In this document: positions 47,183 through 57,066 of the stretch, piece after piece
Position numbering within the stretch: position 1 is the stretch's first letter
Layout: the number at the start of each line of letters is the position of its first letter
Source of the DNA: JAENWD01 sp963796915
Lineage (GTDB): Bacteria > Acidobacteriota > Vicinamibacteria > Vicinamibacterales > JAENWD01
Reading direction: 5' to 3'
DNA length: 64,000 nucleotides
NCBI GenBank assembly: GCA_963796915.1
Contig: CAWCNI010000002.1
Coordinates: forward strand, 744,001-808,000
Translations under genes and position numbers: made by a program
The notes under the pieces: generated by a model
What the model saw: the letters and a program-made list of their open reading frames with translations, nothing else
Told to the model about the DNA's origin: nothing
The model's database searches: none

Positions 47183-47713
47183 CTAGGCGCCGAGCGACGC
47201 GAGGTCCTTCTTCGCCTCCGCCCTGGCCTGACTCGCCTCCGCCGCGACGTTGATATCAGGTTTCGACTCGCGGATGGCGGTGCTGAGCGGCTTCCGTTCA
47301 GTCAACACCCGATGCTTGAGCACCATGAACGGCACATCGGTGTTCTTCGCCGCGTGCGCGACCGCCGCAAACTGCTCCGCGCTCTGGAAGCCTTCGGCGG
47401 CGATCTGCATGTTCGTGCCGCGGTTCAACACTGGCTTGAGCAGCTTCTGCACTTCGGGCGCCGACGGCGGCAGCGTGCTGACCGCACTCAATGGCGCCTC
47501 ACGTCGCACAGTCGACCTCGCGGGCGCCGCTACAGCTGCTGCTTTCGGGGCAGAGGCAGCCTGAGCATCATCCGCCGGCGCCGCAGCGGACTGGTCCGCG
47601 TCCAAGCGATTCGTGATGTGTGGGCCCACCCACACGCCCATCCCGAAGACGGCGATGAACGCCAACACGGCGATGAACGCTACGGCGAGACCCGTTCCTT
47701 TACCCACTGTCAT
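47183..47713 (-). CDS. hypothetical membrane-anchored protein
   Basis: A 176-residue protein with an N-terminal membrane anchor (AVAFIAVLAFIAVFGMGVWV), an Ala/Pro-rich linker (about residues 38-75) and a helical C-terminal domain (VQKLLKPVLNRGTNMQIAAE, FAAVAHAAKNTDVPFMVLKH). Family not recognised. It stands alone between a 276-base gap and the GT87 gene. Confidence 0.65.
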   Translation of the reverse strand: MTVGKGTGLAVAFIAVLAFIAVFGMGVWVGPHITNRLDADQSAAAPADDAQAASAPKAAAVAAPARSTVRREAPLSAVSTLPPSAPEVQKLLKPVLNRGTNMQIAAEGFQSAEQFAAVAHAAKNTDVPFMVLKHRVLTERKPLSTAIRESKPDINVAAEASQARAEAKKDLASLGA

Positions 47714-47857
47714 CGCGCACCTCCACAGTTCACCGGCTGCAAGAACCGTGACGCTTCAGTAACGCAGGCAAATTCGGGTGGAAAGGAGATTCCAGCCTCA
47801 GCCGAAGCACAAATGGATCAGCCGGTTCTTACGCGGTGCCCTGTGCGCAGACAGAGC

Positions 47858-49000
47858 TCAGGCGAGCGATTTCCAACGCAGGTGCGCGGTGCAGACCAGC
47901 AGGATGAGCGCGCCGACGCTCACCGCCGACTTCAACATCAACCAGACGTACACGCTGCGGCCCACCACGTCGAAAATCGTGAAGCTCACGAGCGCGATCC
48001 CGATCGCCGTCGCCAGTTGCCAGGGCCGCGCCACATCGCGCCACCGATCGATCAGGCAGGCAAACGCAGGCACGGCGACCAGCAACACGTAGTCCCAGCC
48101 CTGCGGCGAGAGCAGCGGCACCAGGATCATGAGCAGGCCGAATTCGAGATAGAGCGGCTCGCGCACTCGACGACGGACGAGAAGGGCGGCGCCGGTGAGC
48201 GCCAGCGCGGCGACGCCAGTCGCAAGCGCCAGCACAGACGCGTCTTGTCCCGGCCCCAGCCACTTCGCCCACATCGTCGCCAGCGAGATGTTCTCCGTGT
48301 CGAGCAGGTTCGGCGCCGTCGTCGATGTGACAGTGCGATACCAGTCGGCCAGCAGGGCCAGATTCCCTTGCCAGCCGTACGCCGCGGCTGGCGCGATCAG
48401 CCCGAGCGCGAGCACTGCCGCGGCCGCCGCCGTTGCCTGCAGCCCGCCGACGATCGCCAGCCAGGGAAGCAGAAGAATCGCGTACGGCTTGACGAACACG
48501 CCGAGCCCGACCAGCGCGCCGGCCAGCGGCCAGCGGCCGCGCCGGGCCGCGACCAGCGCCGAGATCAGCACGACGCCGAGCATGGCGTTGGTTTGTCCCA
48601 TCACCAGCTCTCTCACCCAGAACTTGCCGGTCACGATCACCACCAGCCAGAGGAGCACGCGTCGGCTCAGGCGGGGTTCCGGCAGCAGGCGGACTGACTG
48701 CCGGATGAAGCAGCAGAGTAAGAACACAGACAGCGCGTACCACACGCCGCTGGCGAACTCGCGAGGCACGCGCGCGAAGGGCGCCATCGGGAACGCGAAG
48801 GCCGGCAGGTACTTGTATTGGTAGTGTCCGTCTTCGGGGCGATAGAGCGGCTCGGCGAGCATCGCGCGGGCAGCGGCCCTGCGGTACACCTCGAAGTCCA
48901 CCAGCCTGTCGCGCTTGTGTCGAATGCCGGTGTAGAGCGCCGTGGCCACGAGGGCGATGACGAGCGGCCACGTGAATCGCCGGAGCGAGGCGCCGATCAT
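47858..49000 (-). CDS. GT87 family (DUF2029) membrane glycosyltransferase
   Basis: A 380-residue protein with about 10 membrane helices. DUF2029 markers: LVDFEVYRRAAARAMLAEPL with the acidic DFEVY loop, YQYKYLPAFAFPMAPF, LVMGQTNAMLGVVL, VFVKPYAILLLPWL and LLSPQGWDYVLL. GT87 enzymes (for example mannosyltransferases of PI-mannoside synthesis) use polyprenyl-phosphate sugars on the outer face of the membrane. It is 18 bases from the next gene on the same strand and so belongs with the second carbamoyltransferase cluster. Confidence 0.88.
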   Translation of the reverse strand: MIGASLRRFTWPLVIALVATALYTGIRHKRDRLVDFEVYRRAAARAMLAEPLYRPEDGHYQYKYLPAFAFPMAPFARVPREFASGVWYALSVFLLCCFIRQSVRLLPEPRLSRRVLLWLVVIVTGKFWVRELVMGQTNAMLGVVLISALVAARRGRWPLAGALVGLGVFVKPYAILLLPWLAIVGGLQATAAAAAVLALGLIAPAAAYGWQGNLALLADWYRTVTSTTAPNLLDTENISLATMWAKWLGPGQDASVLALATGVAALALTGAALLVRRRVREPLYLEFGLLMILVPLLSPQGWDYVLLVAVPAFACLIDRWRDVARPWQLATAIGIALVSFTIFDVVGRSVYVWLMLKSAVSVGALILLVCTAHLRWKSLA

Positions 49001-49018
49001 CGGGCGTCCGTCACGGGG

Positions 49019-50022
49019 TCAATCAGACACCGTCGCCAAGTCAGGCGCAAGCGGATGGTCCGACAACCGCCTGCCGATGGTGAAGAACAGCCCGCCCTCG
49101 TGGCCAAGCGTGAACATCCACCCGAGTTGAGCCAGCCAGCCCTCGAAGCGCCAGTTGTCGTCGGCGGCAGTGAACAGGTCCTCCGGCTCGTCGCCGGCGA
49201 CGGCGCTCGGGTAGGTTCTGCAGGTACTCGACGCCGTTCTCGGCAAACCAGCCCTGGACCTCGGCGAGCGTGTGCCGGTGCTCCTCTGGATGCTGATACT
49301 GGTCGCGCAGCCACGCCTCGCGACGGGCCGGCTCCTGCTGCCGCGCGCGCAGCACCGGATCGAACGGAATGAGACGGAAACCCGAAAGCCGCGCCACCAC
49401 GCGGCGCAGCCGCAGCGGCACCCGCGCGATGGCATTGTAGACCCCGAGCACGATGATGCCGCCTGGCCGCGCCAGCGACGCCACGCGGGCGAACGACGGC
49501 CCGCGGGTCCGGGGTGTGGTGCAGCACGCCCGAAGAGATGACCACGTCGAAGGCGCCCGCCTTCAGTCCTGGGTGCAGCAGATCGGTCTCGATGAACGAG
49601 ACGCTGTCGAGCGCAAATCGGCGTCGCTGCCGCGGCGCCAAGCAGCAGCGACGCGCGGGTCAGATCGGCGCCGACGACGATGCGATCGGCGCGGGCGAGG
49701 TAGAGGCACATCTGCCCGGTCCCGCAGCCGATCTCGACGAACCCGCGCATCGCCGGGAATGGCGCGGTCGAGCAGGCGGGCAAACGGGCTTCGCTCAGCG
49801 CGCGCCTGCAGTGCCTGCAGGTTGTCGCGCGGCGGATAGCCGGGAAACGGCGCACGTTCGTAGAAGCCGCGAACAGTCTCGGTGCGTGAGTCGCCGGGCA
49901 GGCGAAGGTCGGGGATGCCGTCACGGGCCTCGAAGTGCCGCGCCGCATGCGCCGCACGTCCAGTCCGCGCCGAGACTGCCGGCGCAGGCCGGGCAGGCGA
50001 GAAGGTCCCGGAGCGCATCCAT
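49019..50022 (-). pseudogene. class I SAM-dependent methyltransferase with N-terminal zinc ribbon, multiple frame breaks
   Basis: The start at 50022 gives MDALRDLLACPACAGSLGAD and WTCGACG, a CxxC...CxxC zinc ribbon. In other frames follow HFEARDGIPDLRLPGD, FYERAPFPGYPPRDNLQALQ, the SAM loop FVEIGCGTGQMCLYLAR, ADRIVVGADLTRASLLLG, SFIETDLLHPGLKAGAFDVV, SSGVLHHTPDP, GGIIVLGVYNAIARVPLRL and the end GWLAQLGWMFTLGHEGGLFF. At least five frame changes are needed, mostly extra single bases. The protein signal is strong in every piece, so errors are more likely than decay. Starts 4 bases after the DUF5989 stop; probably methylates the same product. Confidence 0.75.
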
Positions 50023-50026
50023 CAGT

Positions 50027-50239
50027 TCAGAAGATCGCGTAAATGAACGGCGCCAGCGCTTCGACAGTCGTGGCGAGAATCAGGATCAGGCCGAACAGGC
50101 AGAGGAAGACCGCGAGCGGCACCAGCCAGCGCTTGCCCGACTCGCTCCGCCACAGGCCGCGCGTCAGATCCGCGATCGACCCGCCGACGCTGCCGAGCAC
50201 GATCAGGCGGCGGCGCGTCCCGCCGTGCTTCTTGATCAC
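50027..50239 (-). CDS. DUF5989 family small membrane protein (second copy)
   Basis: A 70-residue protein with intact frame: GSVGGSIADLTRGLWRSESG, a helix WLVPLAVFLCLFGLILILA, and EALAPFIYAIF. It matches the copy at 28706-28885 in layout and in the C-terminal APFIY block. Coupled by ATGA to the upstream carbamoyltransferase. Role unknown; its repeated pairing supports a function with that enzyme. Confidence 0.85.
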   Translation of the reverse strand: MIKKHGGTRRRLIVLGSVGGSIADLTRGLWRSESGKRWLVPLAVFLCLFGLILILATTVEALAPFIYAIF

Positions 50240-52019
50240 GCGACGCCCTCCCTCGGCGCTGGCAGCGCGCGCGCTTCGTCACCAGCGACCGGCCCGGCGA
50301 CCAGGGCGTCGATGCCGCAGCGCCGGAACGTCGAATAGCCTTCGAGCGCGCGGTTGACGATCGGCTCGCCGGCGACGTTGAACGACGTGTTGAGCAGCAC
50401 CGGCATGCCGCTGCGGCGGCCGTAGGCGTCGAGCAGCGCGTGCAGCCGCGGCGCCATCTCGCGCTCGAGCGTCTGCACGCGCGCCGAGCCGTCGACGTGC
50501 GTGATCGCGGCGAGGGCCGATCGCGCCACTCCGGCCGCACCGGGAAGACGCCGGACATGAAGCGCGCGAGCCGCGCGCCGCCAGGCGGCAGCTCGAAGTA
50601 GCGATCGGCGGTCTCGACAGGCGTCGACCGGCGCGAACGGCCGGAACTCTTCGCGATACTTGATGTCGCGATTGAGCCGGTCGCGCATCTCACGCGATTG
50701 CGGCGCGGCCAGGATGCTGCGATGGCCGAGCGCGCGCGGCCCGAACTCACGTCGCGCCGTCCATCCAGCCGACGACGCGTCCGGCGGCGAGATCGTCGGC
50801 GATGCGCTCCACGAGAGCGGCCCTCGTCGAGCTCCTCGACGATCTGCCCGTCCTCGCGCGCCGCCTCGCGCGAGCTCGCGCGACGTCCACCGCCGGGCCC
50901 CAGAACGGATGGTCGGGCACGTCGCGATCGGGGTTCTCGAAGTAGATGCGATCGGCATAGAGCGCCGCGCCGAGCGCGCAGCCGGCGTCGCCCGGCGCCG
51001 GCGGGACGAACACGCGCTCGAAGCCGGACTCGGCGAGAATGCGCGCGTTGGCCACGCCGTTGAGCGCCACGCCGCCGCCGAGGCACGAGATCCGGCAGGC
51101 CGGTCTCCTGCTGCAGCGCGCGCGCCATGTCCACCAGCGTGTCCTCGAGCACCCGCTGCACGCTGGCGGCGCAGTCGGCGAAGCGCCGGCCCTCGGCGGT
51201 CTCGAGGTCGATCGGCTCGTAGAGGCACGCGCGCCGGCCCGAACAGCTCGACGAATCGTCGACGAGTACGATCGCGCCGCCGTCGTCTGGTACTCGAAGT
51301 ACTCCGGGTCGAGCGCGAAGCGCGCCGTCGGGCGTGCGCCGGATCAACTTGCGGACCTGGTCGGTCATCGTCGGCTGCCCGTACGCCGCCAGCCCCATCA
51401 CCTTGTACTCGTCCTCGTTCACCGCGAAGCCGAGGTAGGCGGTGAACGTCGAATAGAGCATGCCCGAGCGAATGCGGGATAGCGGATCTCGCGCAGCAGC
51501 GTGATGTCCGTGCCGCCGTCCGGGCGGCGCTCGCCGTGGCCGAGCTGTGAGCGTCGCCCACTCGCCGACGCCGTCGGCGGTCAGGATCGCCGCGCGCCGC
51601 GTCGGCGCGGTCAGGAAGGCGGCGGCGGCATGCGACTGGTGATGCGCGGTGAAGAGGATCTTCTCGCGCGGCACGCCGAGGTAGCGACGAGATGATGCCG
51701 CGCACCCAGACCTTTTCGCCGAGCGAGTTCTTGATCGCGTGCGGAAAGGAGCGCCACGACCGCGGGAAGGCCCGCAGCGCGCAGGTGAGGATGCGGTCGA
51801 ACTTCAGCATGCTGCGCTCGTAGAAGACCACCGCGTCGAGATCGCCGGGATCGAGGCCGGCGTGATCCAGGCACCATTCGATCGCGGTGAGCGGGAAAGC
51901 CGGCGTCGTTCTTGTGCCGCGACAGCCGCTCTTCCTGCACCGCGCACGACCGGCACGCCGTCGACCACCAGCGCCGCTGCCGAGTCGTGATAGTGCGCGG
52001 AGATGCCGAGGATCTTCAT
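50236..52019 (-). pseudogene. second O-carbamoyltransferase (NodU/SxtI family), many frame breaks
   Basis: Starts MKILGISAHYHDSAAALVVD at 52019. In successive frames: QEERLSRHKNDAGFP, LDAVVFYERSMLKFDRILTC, KVWVRGIIS, REKILFTAHHQSHAAAAFLT, ILTADGVGEWATLT, MLYSTFTAYLGFAVNEDEYK, ALNGVANARILAESG, EFGPRALGHRSILAAPQSRE, EEFRPFAPV, LLNTSFNVAGEPIVN. A dozen or so breaks occur, and most fixes remove one base: CC for CCC before the LYSTF block, GG for GGG in the EELDEAALVERIADD stretch. The total span is right for about 590 residues. Likely a real, intact enzyme obscured by sequence errors. Confidence 0.85.
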
Positions 52020-52021
52020 CG

Positions 52022-52770
52022 TCAGTACTGGCTCGTCGGCGCGTCGCGCCGATCACCGGAGATCGGCGTCCAGCCGAGCGGCTTCGCGGCGTTCCGGCGC
52101 GCCTGGCGAGCCACGCAAACGGCGGCAGCAGGATGAAATACATGAGCGTGAGCATGGCGGCGCCGAAGAACGCCGGCAATCGCGGCCGCCACGCGCAGGT
52201 AGCGCTTCCACAGGCGGCTGGCGCGCGCCTGCCAGACGTGCCGGCGGTATGACTGCGGGGCGATCGCGGGCCAGCTGCGTGTAGGTGTAGTTCATGTGGA
52301 ACACTTCGTCGCGGAGGATCTCCTCGAAGATCGCGCGCGTCGGCGGATCGTCCGCCACGACGTCGCTGATAGATCGCGAAACGCCCGGCGGCGGCTTTCT
52401 CCGCGACGTGGAGGAACGCGAGCAGGCGGAGATCGGGCTCGCCGTCGATGGCCAGATCGTCGAGCCCGTGGCCGCCGGGCAGGGGAGTCCCGCTGAAGAA
52501 CGCCGTGGGCGCCTGGCGTGGCGCGTCTGGAGCAGCGCGGCGCCGCGCTCGCGGAACAGATCGCCGTGGCGCAGCTCGTCGATCGCGTGCTCGAGGTACA
52601 GCCGGCGCAGGAGCGGGTCCGGCGTGATTTCTGCCGCGCGCAGGATGTCGCGTCCGCCGTCGGTTTCGACTTCGGCGAACAGCGAGCAGCTTGCGCACGC
52701 GCCGATCGAGGTCGCCCCAGACCCAGCGATGCACCGGCCGCATCATCCTGTCGAAGTACGTGCTTCGCAT
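52022..52770 (-). pseudogene. ferritin-like domain membrane protein, several frame breaks
   Basis: Begins MRSTYFDRMMRPVHRWVWGD at 52770. Pieces in different frames give LRRLYLEHAIDELRHGDLFR, TAFFSGTPLPGGHGLDDLAI, LRLLAFLHVAEKAAAGRFA, FEEILRDEVFHMNYTYTQLA and a C-terminal membrane segment FFGAAMLTLMYFILLPPFAW, ending at the stop 52022. The paired ExxRH and ExxFH motifs are those of a four-helix diiron protein (ferritin-like/rubrerythrin/AurF-type). It ends two bases before the carbamoyltransferase ATG, so it is in its operon. Possibly an oxygenase or hydroxylase acting on the carbamoylated product (inference). Confidence 0.65.
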
Positions 52771-52830
52771 CAGGGGCGCCCTCGGGTTTCACCTTAACAT
52801 GTTCCCGGCAGCACTCCCGATCGACGAAAA

Positions 52831-53965
52831 GTGAAAATCACCACGACCTCGCGCCGGCCCCTCGTGTCTGTGGAGGTCGCGATCGCCGCGTTCGGCGGCG
52901 CGCTCGTCGTCTGTGCGCTGGCGGCCACTCAGGCCTGGCTCGACAGGCATTTCCTGCCGTCGTTCTTCCTGCCTCGGCGTTGGTATGTGCTGATCGAAAG
53001 CGCCGTCCGAATCGGCCTGGCGATCGCCGGCCTCGGCGATGGCGCTCCTGCGGGGATGGCTGGCACGCGCCGCGTTCCTCGTGCGAGCGCATGCCCTGTC
53101 AGTGGCCATCGCGGCGCTTCTCGCTGTCGTCGCAGGAGAGCTCGTGTTGCGCACCGCGAGCGCGCGGCCGCACGGATGGCTCGTGCCGGAGGAAGAGCCG
53201 CGCCGGCGTCCCGATGCGGAGCTCGGTTGGACGCTCCTGCCGGATCGCACGGGTCGAAACACGATTGCCGGCCGCGTTCTCGACTACACGATCGATCGGG
53301 CGGGCTATCGCGTGAAAGACGCTGCCGAACCGGTAGACGCCGACCAGCCGGCGATACTGTTCATCGGCGAGTCGGTGATGTTCGGCGAAGGCTTGGCCTG
53401 GAGCGAGAGCATTCCCGCGCAGGTGGGGCAGTTGATGGGGGTTCAAAGCGCGAACCTCGCCGTCCACGGTTACGCCAGCGATCAGGCGTATCTGAGGCTG
53501 CGCCGTGAGCTGCCGCGCTTTCGACATCCCGTCGCGGTCGTGTCGCTCTTCATGCCCGCCATCTTCGGCCGCAACCTCGATCGCGATCGCCCGCATCTCG
53601 CGCCGGGCCTGACCTGGGTGCCGGCAGAATCGAAGACGCGTCTTGCCGCGCTCGCGACCTTGCTCGTGCCGTTTCGAAGCACCGAGACAGTGGACCGCGG
53701 GATCGCGACGACCCGCGACGTGTTTCACGCGACGATCGATCTTGCGCATGCGCGCGGGGCGGACGCGCTCATCGTCGTCCCGCAATTCGATCCGGAGGAC
53801 TCATTGGAGCGGTCACTGCGCCGCCGCGTTCTCGACGAGGCGGGGCTGCCGTATCTCCTGGTCGAGAGCGGGGCAGACTGGAGACTGCCCGGTGACGTGC
53901 ACCCGAACGCGCGTGCCGCACGTGCGATCGCGGAAGCCATCGCGGCTCGGCTGGGAAGGCCGTAG
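52831..53965 (+). CDS. membrane SGNH hydrolase-like protein, frame broken near 53.03 kb
   Basis: The first frame from ATG 52831 gives two membrane helices (VEVAIAAFGGALVVCALAAT; WYVLIESAVRIGLAIAGL). One extra base near 53035 moves to the frame MALLRGWLARAAFLVRAHAL, a further helix (VAIAALLAVVAGELVL), then LGWTLLPDRTGRNTI, block I LFIGESVMFGEGLAWSESI, NLAVHGYASDQAYLRL, VSLFMPAIFGRNLDRD, IVVPQFDPED and a final DVHPNARAARAIAEAIA with the catalytic Asp/His. Length is 3n+1. In block I the expected GDS is GES. Divergent from the second carbamoyltransferase operon (60-base gap) and parallels the SGNH gene of the first. Confidence 0.75.
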
Positions 53966-54028
53966 CGCCGCTCGGGGCCAACGGCTCGGTTTGAACCCCT
54001 GCCGATCGGATCGAGGCACAATGATCGC

Positions 54029-54820
54029 ATGCGGTCACCGACTACCGCGGCCATCGTCGCCGCCGCCACGCTGCTTCTCGCGGGAGCGACAGCGAATGCC
54101 GAGCCGATTCAGGTCCGGTATGTCGAAGGCACCCTTCATGGATTCCTTACCCTGCGATCGGCAGACGGGCGCCTGATCGCTTCCGGCGACCTGCTTCAGA
54201 CCGTCGCCGGCGACCGCGTCACGACTCGGCTGGTGTTTCATTTCAAGGACGGCTCGCTGTCCGACGAGACAGCGGTGTTCTCCCAGCATGATCACTTCAC
54301 GCTGATCACCGACAAGGTCGTGCAGCGAGGCCCCGCCTTCCCCCGGCCGCTCGAGATGACGATCGACGTGGCAAGCGGCGACGTCACCGTTCGCTATAAG
54401 AACGATCACGGAGAGGAGAAGGTCGAGAGCGAGCATATGGACCTGCCGCCCGATCTCGCCAACGGCCTCATGCCGATGCTGCTGAAGAACCTGCAGCCCT
54501 CGGCCGCGTTACCGACAGTGTCACTGGTGGCGGCCACCCCAAAGCCTCGACTCGTGAAAGTCGAGGTCACGGCCGGCGGCATCGACACGCTGTCGATTGG
54601 CGGCTCGGCGCGAAAGGCGACGCACTACGTGTTGAAGGTCGACATCGGCGGCGTGGCGGGTCTGGTGGCGCCGCTCGTCGGCAAGAAGCCCCCGGACAAC
54701 CACGTCTGGATCCTGCAGGGCGACGTCCCGGCGTTCGTGAAATCGCGCTCCACCATGTTCGCGGGTGCGCCGCTGTGGGAAACGGCGCTGGTGAGCCCGC
54801 AGTGGCCGAAGGCGCGCTGA
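54029..54820 (+). CDS. exported protein of unknown function
   Basis: A 263-residue protein with a signal peptide (AAIVAAATLLLAGATANAEP). It is all-beta in appearance: IQVRYVEGTLHGFLTLRSAD, ETAVFSQHDHFTLITDKVVQ, GDVTVRYKNDHGEEKVESEH, and GGVAGLVAPLVGKKPPDNHV. No family recognised, no cysteines or catalytic motif. Stands alone between the SGNH gene and a convergent membrane gene. Such 'hypothetical periplasmic' proteins are common in Acidobacteriota. Confidence 0.75.
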   Translation: MRSPTTAAIVAAATLLLAGATANAEPIQVRYVEGTLHGFLTLRSADGRLIASGDLLQTVAGDRVTTRLVFHFKDGSLSDETAVFSQHDHFTLITDKVVQRGPAFPRPLEMTIDVASGDVTVRYKNDHGEEKVESEHMDLPPDLANGLMPMLLKNLQPSAALPTVSLVAATPKPRLVKVEVTAGGIDTLSIGGSARKATHYVLKVDIGGVAGLVAPLVGKKPPDNHVWILQGDVPAFVKSRSTMFAGAPLWETALVSPQWPKAR

Positions 54821-54843
54821 CCTCGTCGGCGCCTGCCTGACCG

Positions 54844-55629
54844 CTACGGCGCGAAGGCCAGCGCCCAATCAGTGATTCGCATCCAGGCCGACGTCGTGCT
54901 CAGTGGCACGCGCAGCACCTGCACTGCCAGCACGATGCCGCCGGCGATCCAGTAGACAGGGTGGACGCGCCCGCGTGTTCGCCGGTCGTGCACCATGCCG
55001 GCGACGATCAGCAGATCGACGATCAGGCCGGGCAGCACCGAGACGGCGACGGGCGGCGGCGCCAGGTGGCCGACGAATCCCGGCGGCGGCGCCGGCGCGA
55101 GCGCCAGGGCCACCCATCGCCCGGCGGCCGCCTGAAGAATCGACGCTGTGGCGACGATCAGCAGCCGCTTGTGCGTCTCCGGTTTCCTGACGTTCCAGAT
55201 CGCCGCCGCGAACAGGCCGAAGAACAGGGGCGCCGCAGTCGCGGGGACGATGGCGAAGGCTCTGGCCGCCGCGCCCTGACCGGCGGCGATCCCCTGCTTC
55301 ACGCTGATGAGCGCCATCCCTTCGCCGACCAACAGCATCGCAGTGGCCAGCGACACGCCCACCAGGCCCCACTCGCGGTGCCGCGCCACACGGCCCGAAG
55401 CGACCAGAGTCGTCTGCTTCAGGAACAGCAGCGTCCAGCCGTAAAACAGCAGCGCGTGCACGTGCGCGAGCGGCGCGACCGACAACGTGCCGCGGAACAG
55501 CGGCAGCCAGTAGGTGGGAGCGAAGCCAATGACCGCCGTCGCCACGAAAGCGGCCGCCATCCGGACATAGAACCGCTCTTCACGTGCGGCGAGAGGAATT
55601 GCCCGATTCAGTCCGACCGCTGCGTCCAT
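54844..55629 (-). CDS. multi-pass membrane protein of unknown function
   Basis: A 261-residue protein starting MDAAVGLNRA with seven likely helices (VATAVIGFAPTYWLPLFRG; HVHALLFYGWTLLFLKQTTL; LVGVSLATAMLLVGEGMALI; ATAAPLFFGLFAAAIWNV ...). Conserved-looking charged residues sit at helix ends (HVHALLFYGW, RHREWG, KPETHKRLL), which suggests heme or quinone contact, but no known family is recognised. A start at 55677 would add 16 polar residues. Confidence 0.7.
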   Translation of the reverse strand: MDAAVGLNRAIPLAAREERFYVRMAAAFVATAVIGFAPTYWLPLFRGTLSVAPLAHVHALLFYGWTLLFLKQTTLVASGRVARHREWGLVGVSLATAMLLVGEGMALISVKQGIAAGQGAAARAFAIVPATAAPLFFGLFAAAIWNVRKPETHKRLLIVATASILQAAAGRWVALALAPAPPPGFVGHLAPPPVAVSVLPGLIVDLLIVAGMVHDRRTRGRVHPVYWIAGGIVLAVQVLRVPLSTTSAWMRITDWALAFAP

Positions 55630-55723
55630 GTCACGCCTTTTCCGCTGTCGAGAGGATTGAGGATGAGGGTTGGCCAATCCTACCCGCTATTGGCCCCGTT
55701 TCATCCTGAGCCTGTCGGGCTCG

Positions 55724-55750
55724 TTCGTCCTGAGCCTCTCGAAGGACGAA
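55724..55750. repeat. REP-like interspersed palindromic repeat
   Basis: TTCGTCCT (55724-55731) and AGGACGAA (55743-55750) are perfect inverted arms around GAGCCTCTCGA, and a degenerate second arm (TTCATCCTGAGCCTGTCG) lies just upstream at 55700-55717. This is the widely dispersed 'TTCGTCCTGAGC...TCGAAGGACGAA' repeat of high-GC bacterial genomes. Confidence 0.75.
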
Positions 55751-55834
55751 TCCTTCCCGCCGGCCTGCGTCATCCTCGCCCGTGAGTCCATTGTCACCGT
55801 GGCGGGCTTCTTGTACAGTCCGCCCGCACGGTCC

Positions 55835-57032
55835 ATGCCCCTGTCTTCCCGGCTCCCGTCCTCGATCGGCGGCCTTGTCCTGACAGCGCTGCTGGCGATC
55901 CCGTTCGCGATCATCGGCCCGGCGCTGTTCTATCGCATCCTGTGGACGGTGACCACGGCGACGACGAGGCAGGCGTGGCCGACGGTGCCGGCGACCTTGC
56001 AGCGCGTGGAGCTGGTGCCGGCCGGGGGCAGCACCGTGCGAGTGTCAGCGTCCTACACCTACGCCGTTGCCGGCCATCAGTACACCAGCACGCACGTCTC
56101 GCTGTATGGCCCTGACAGCCCTGGCGGCGCGCAGAGCAAGGCCTACGACGAGCTGAAGGAATACGTGGCGCGCGACGCTCCTTATCCGGCGCACGTGAAC
56201 CCGGCGGATCCGAGCGACGCGATCCTGATGCCGGTGATTCGCTGGCAGACGATCGGGTTCATGTCGCTCTTCGCCACAGTATTTGGCGGCGTGGGCTGGG
56301 GCCTGCTCATCGCGTGCGTGCAGACCTACTTCAAGCGCAACGCCGAGGCCGCGCTCATCGCCCAGCACCCGAACGAGCCGTGGCTGCAGCGCCTGGAGTG
56401 GACGGGGCCGCGAATTCAGTCGGACCAGGAGTCGCTGGCCAGCGGCACTCTCATTGCAGCCATCATGTGGAACCTGTTTTCGGCGCCCATGCTGATCGCG
56501 GTGCCGGAAAAGCTGCGGCAGCGCGAATGGATCGGCGTGCTGCTTCTGGTGTTCCCCGCCGTCGGCGTGTTCCTGATTTACTGGGCCGGCGTGTCGATCA
56601 TGCGCGCGCGCAGATTCGGCAAGACATTCCTGGATCTGGAGACGCGTCCCGGTCGCCAGGGCGAGCACCTGCGCGGGCGCATCTTCGCGCCGGCGGCACT
56701 GGGTAGCGCCAGCGCCGTCGACCTGGTGGTCGCCTGCGTGCAGGACCCGAAAGAGTGCCACCTCGTCGCGATCCAGCGGCACCAGCGCAAAGAGGCTGTG
56801 GGAGCAGAAGGTCGCTGCCGAGGTTTTCAAGGGGCAAGTGAGCAACGGCGACGTCGTGATTCCGCTGGACGTCGCGCTGCCTGCCGACCTGCCAGACAGC
56901 TCACGCGGGGTGATCGAGTGGCACGAGTGGACACTCGAAGCGAGCGCGAAGCTGCCAGGCGCCGACTTCGAGGCGGAGTTCGAGATTCCTGTATTCACAA
57001 CGCAACGCGGCGGGACGGCGGCGCAGGACTGA
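55835..57032 (+). CDS. DUF3592-type membrane protein, frame broken near 56.79 kb
   Basis: Starts MPLSSRLPSSIGG at 55835. A first membrane helix (LVLTALLAIPFAIIGPALFY) is followed by an extracytoplasmic beta domain typical of DUF3592 (WPTVPATLQRVELV, VSASYTYAVAGHQYTSTHVS, PYPAHVNPADPSDAILMP), then three further helices. One extra base near 56795 shifts frame: HQRKEAVGAEGR becomes AKRLWEQKVAAEVFKGQVS, which continues VIEWHEWTLEASAKLPGADF to a stop at 57030-57032. The C-terminal part resembles the same family's cytosolic domain. Function unknown. Confidence 0.75.
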
Positions 57033-57066
57033 GCGCGTCGTGGTGACCGCGACATTAGGAGGGCAT

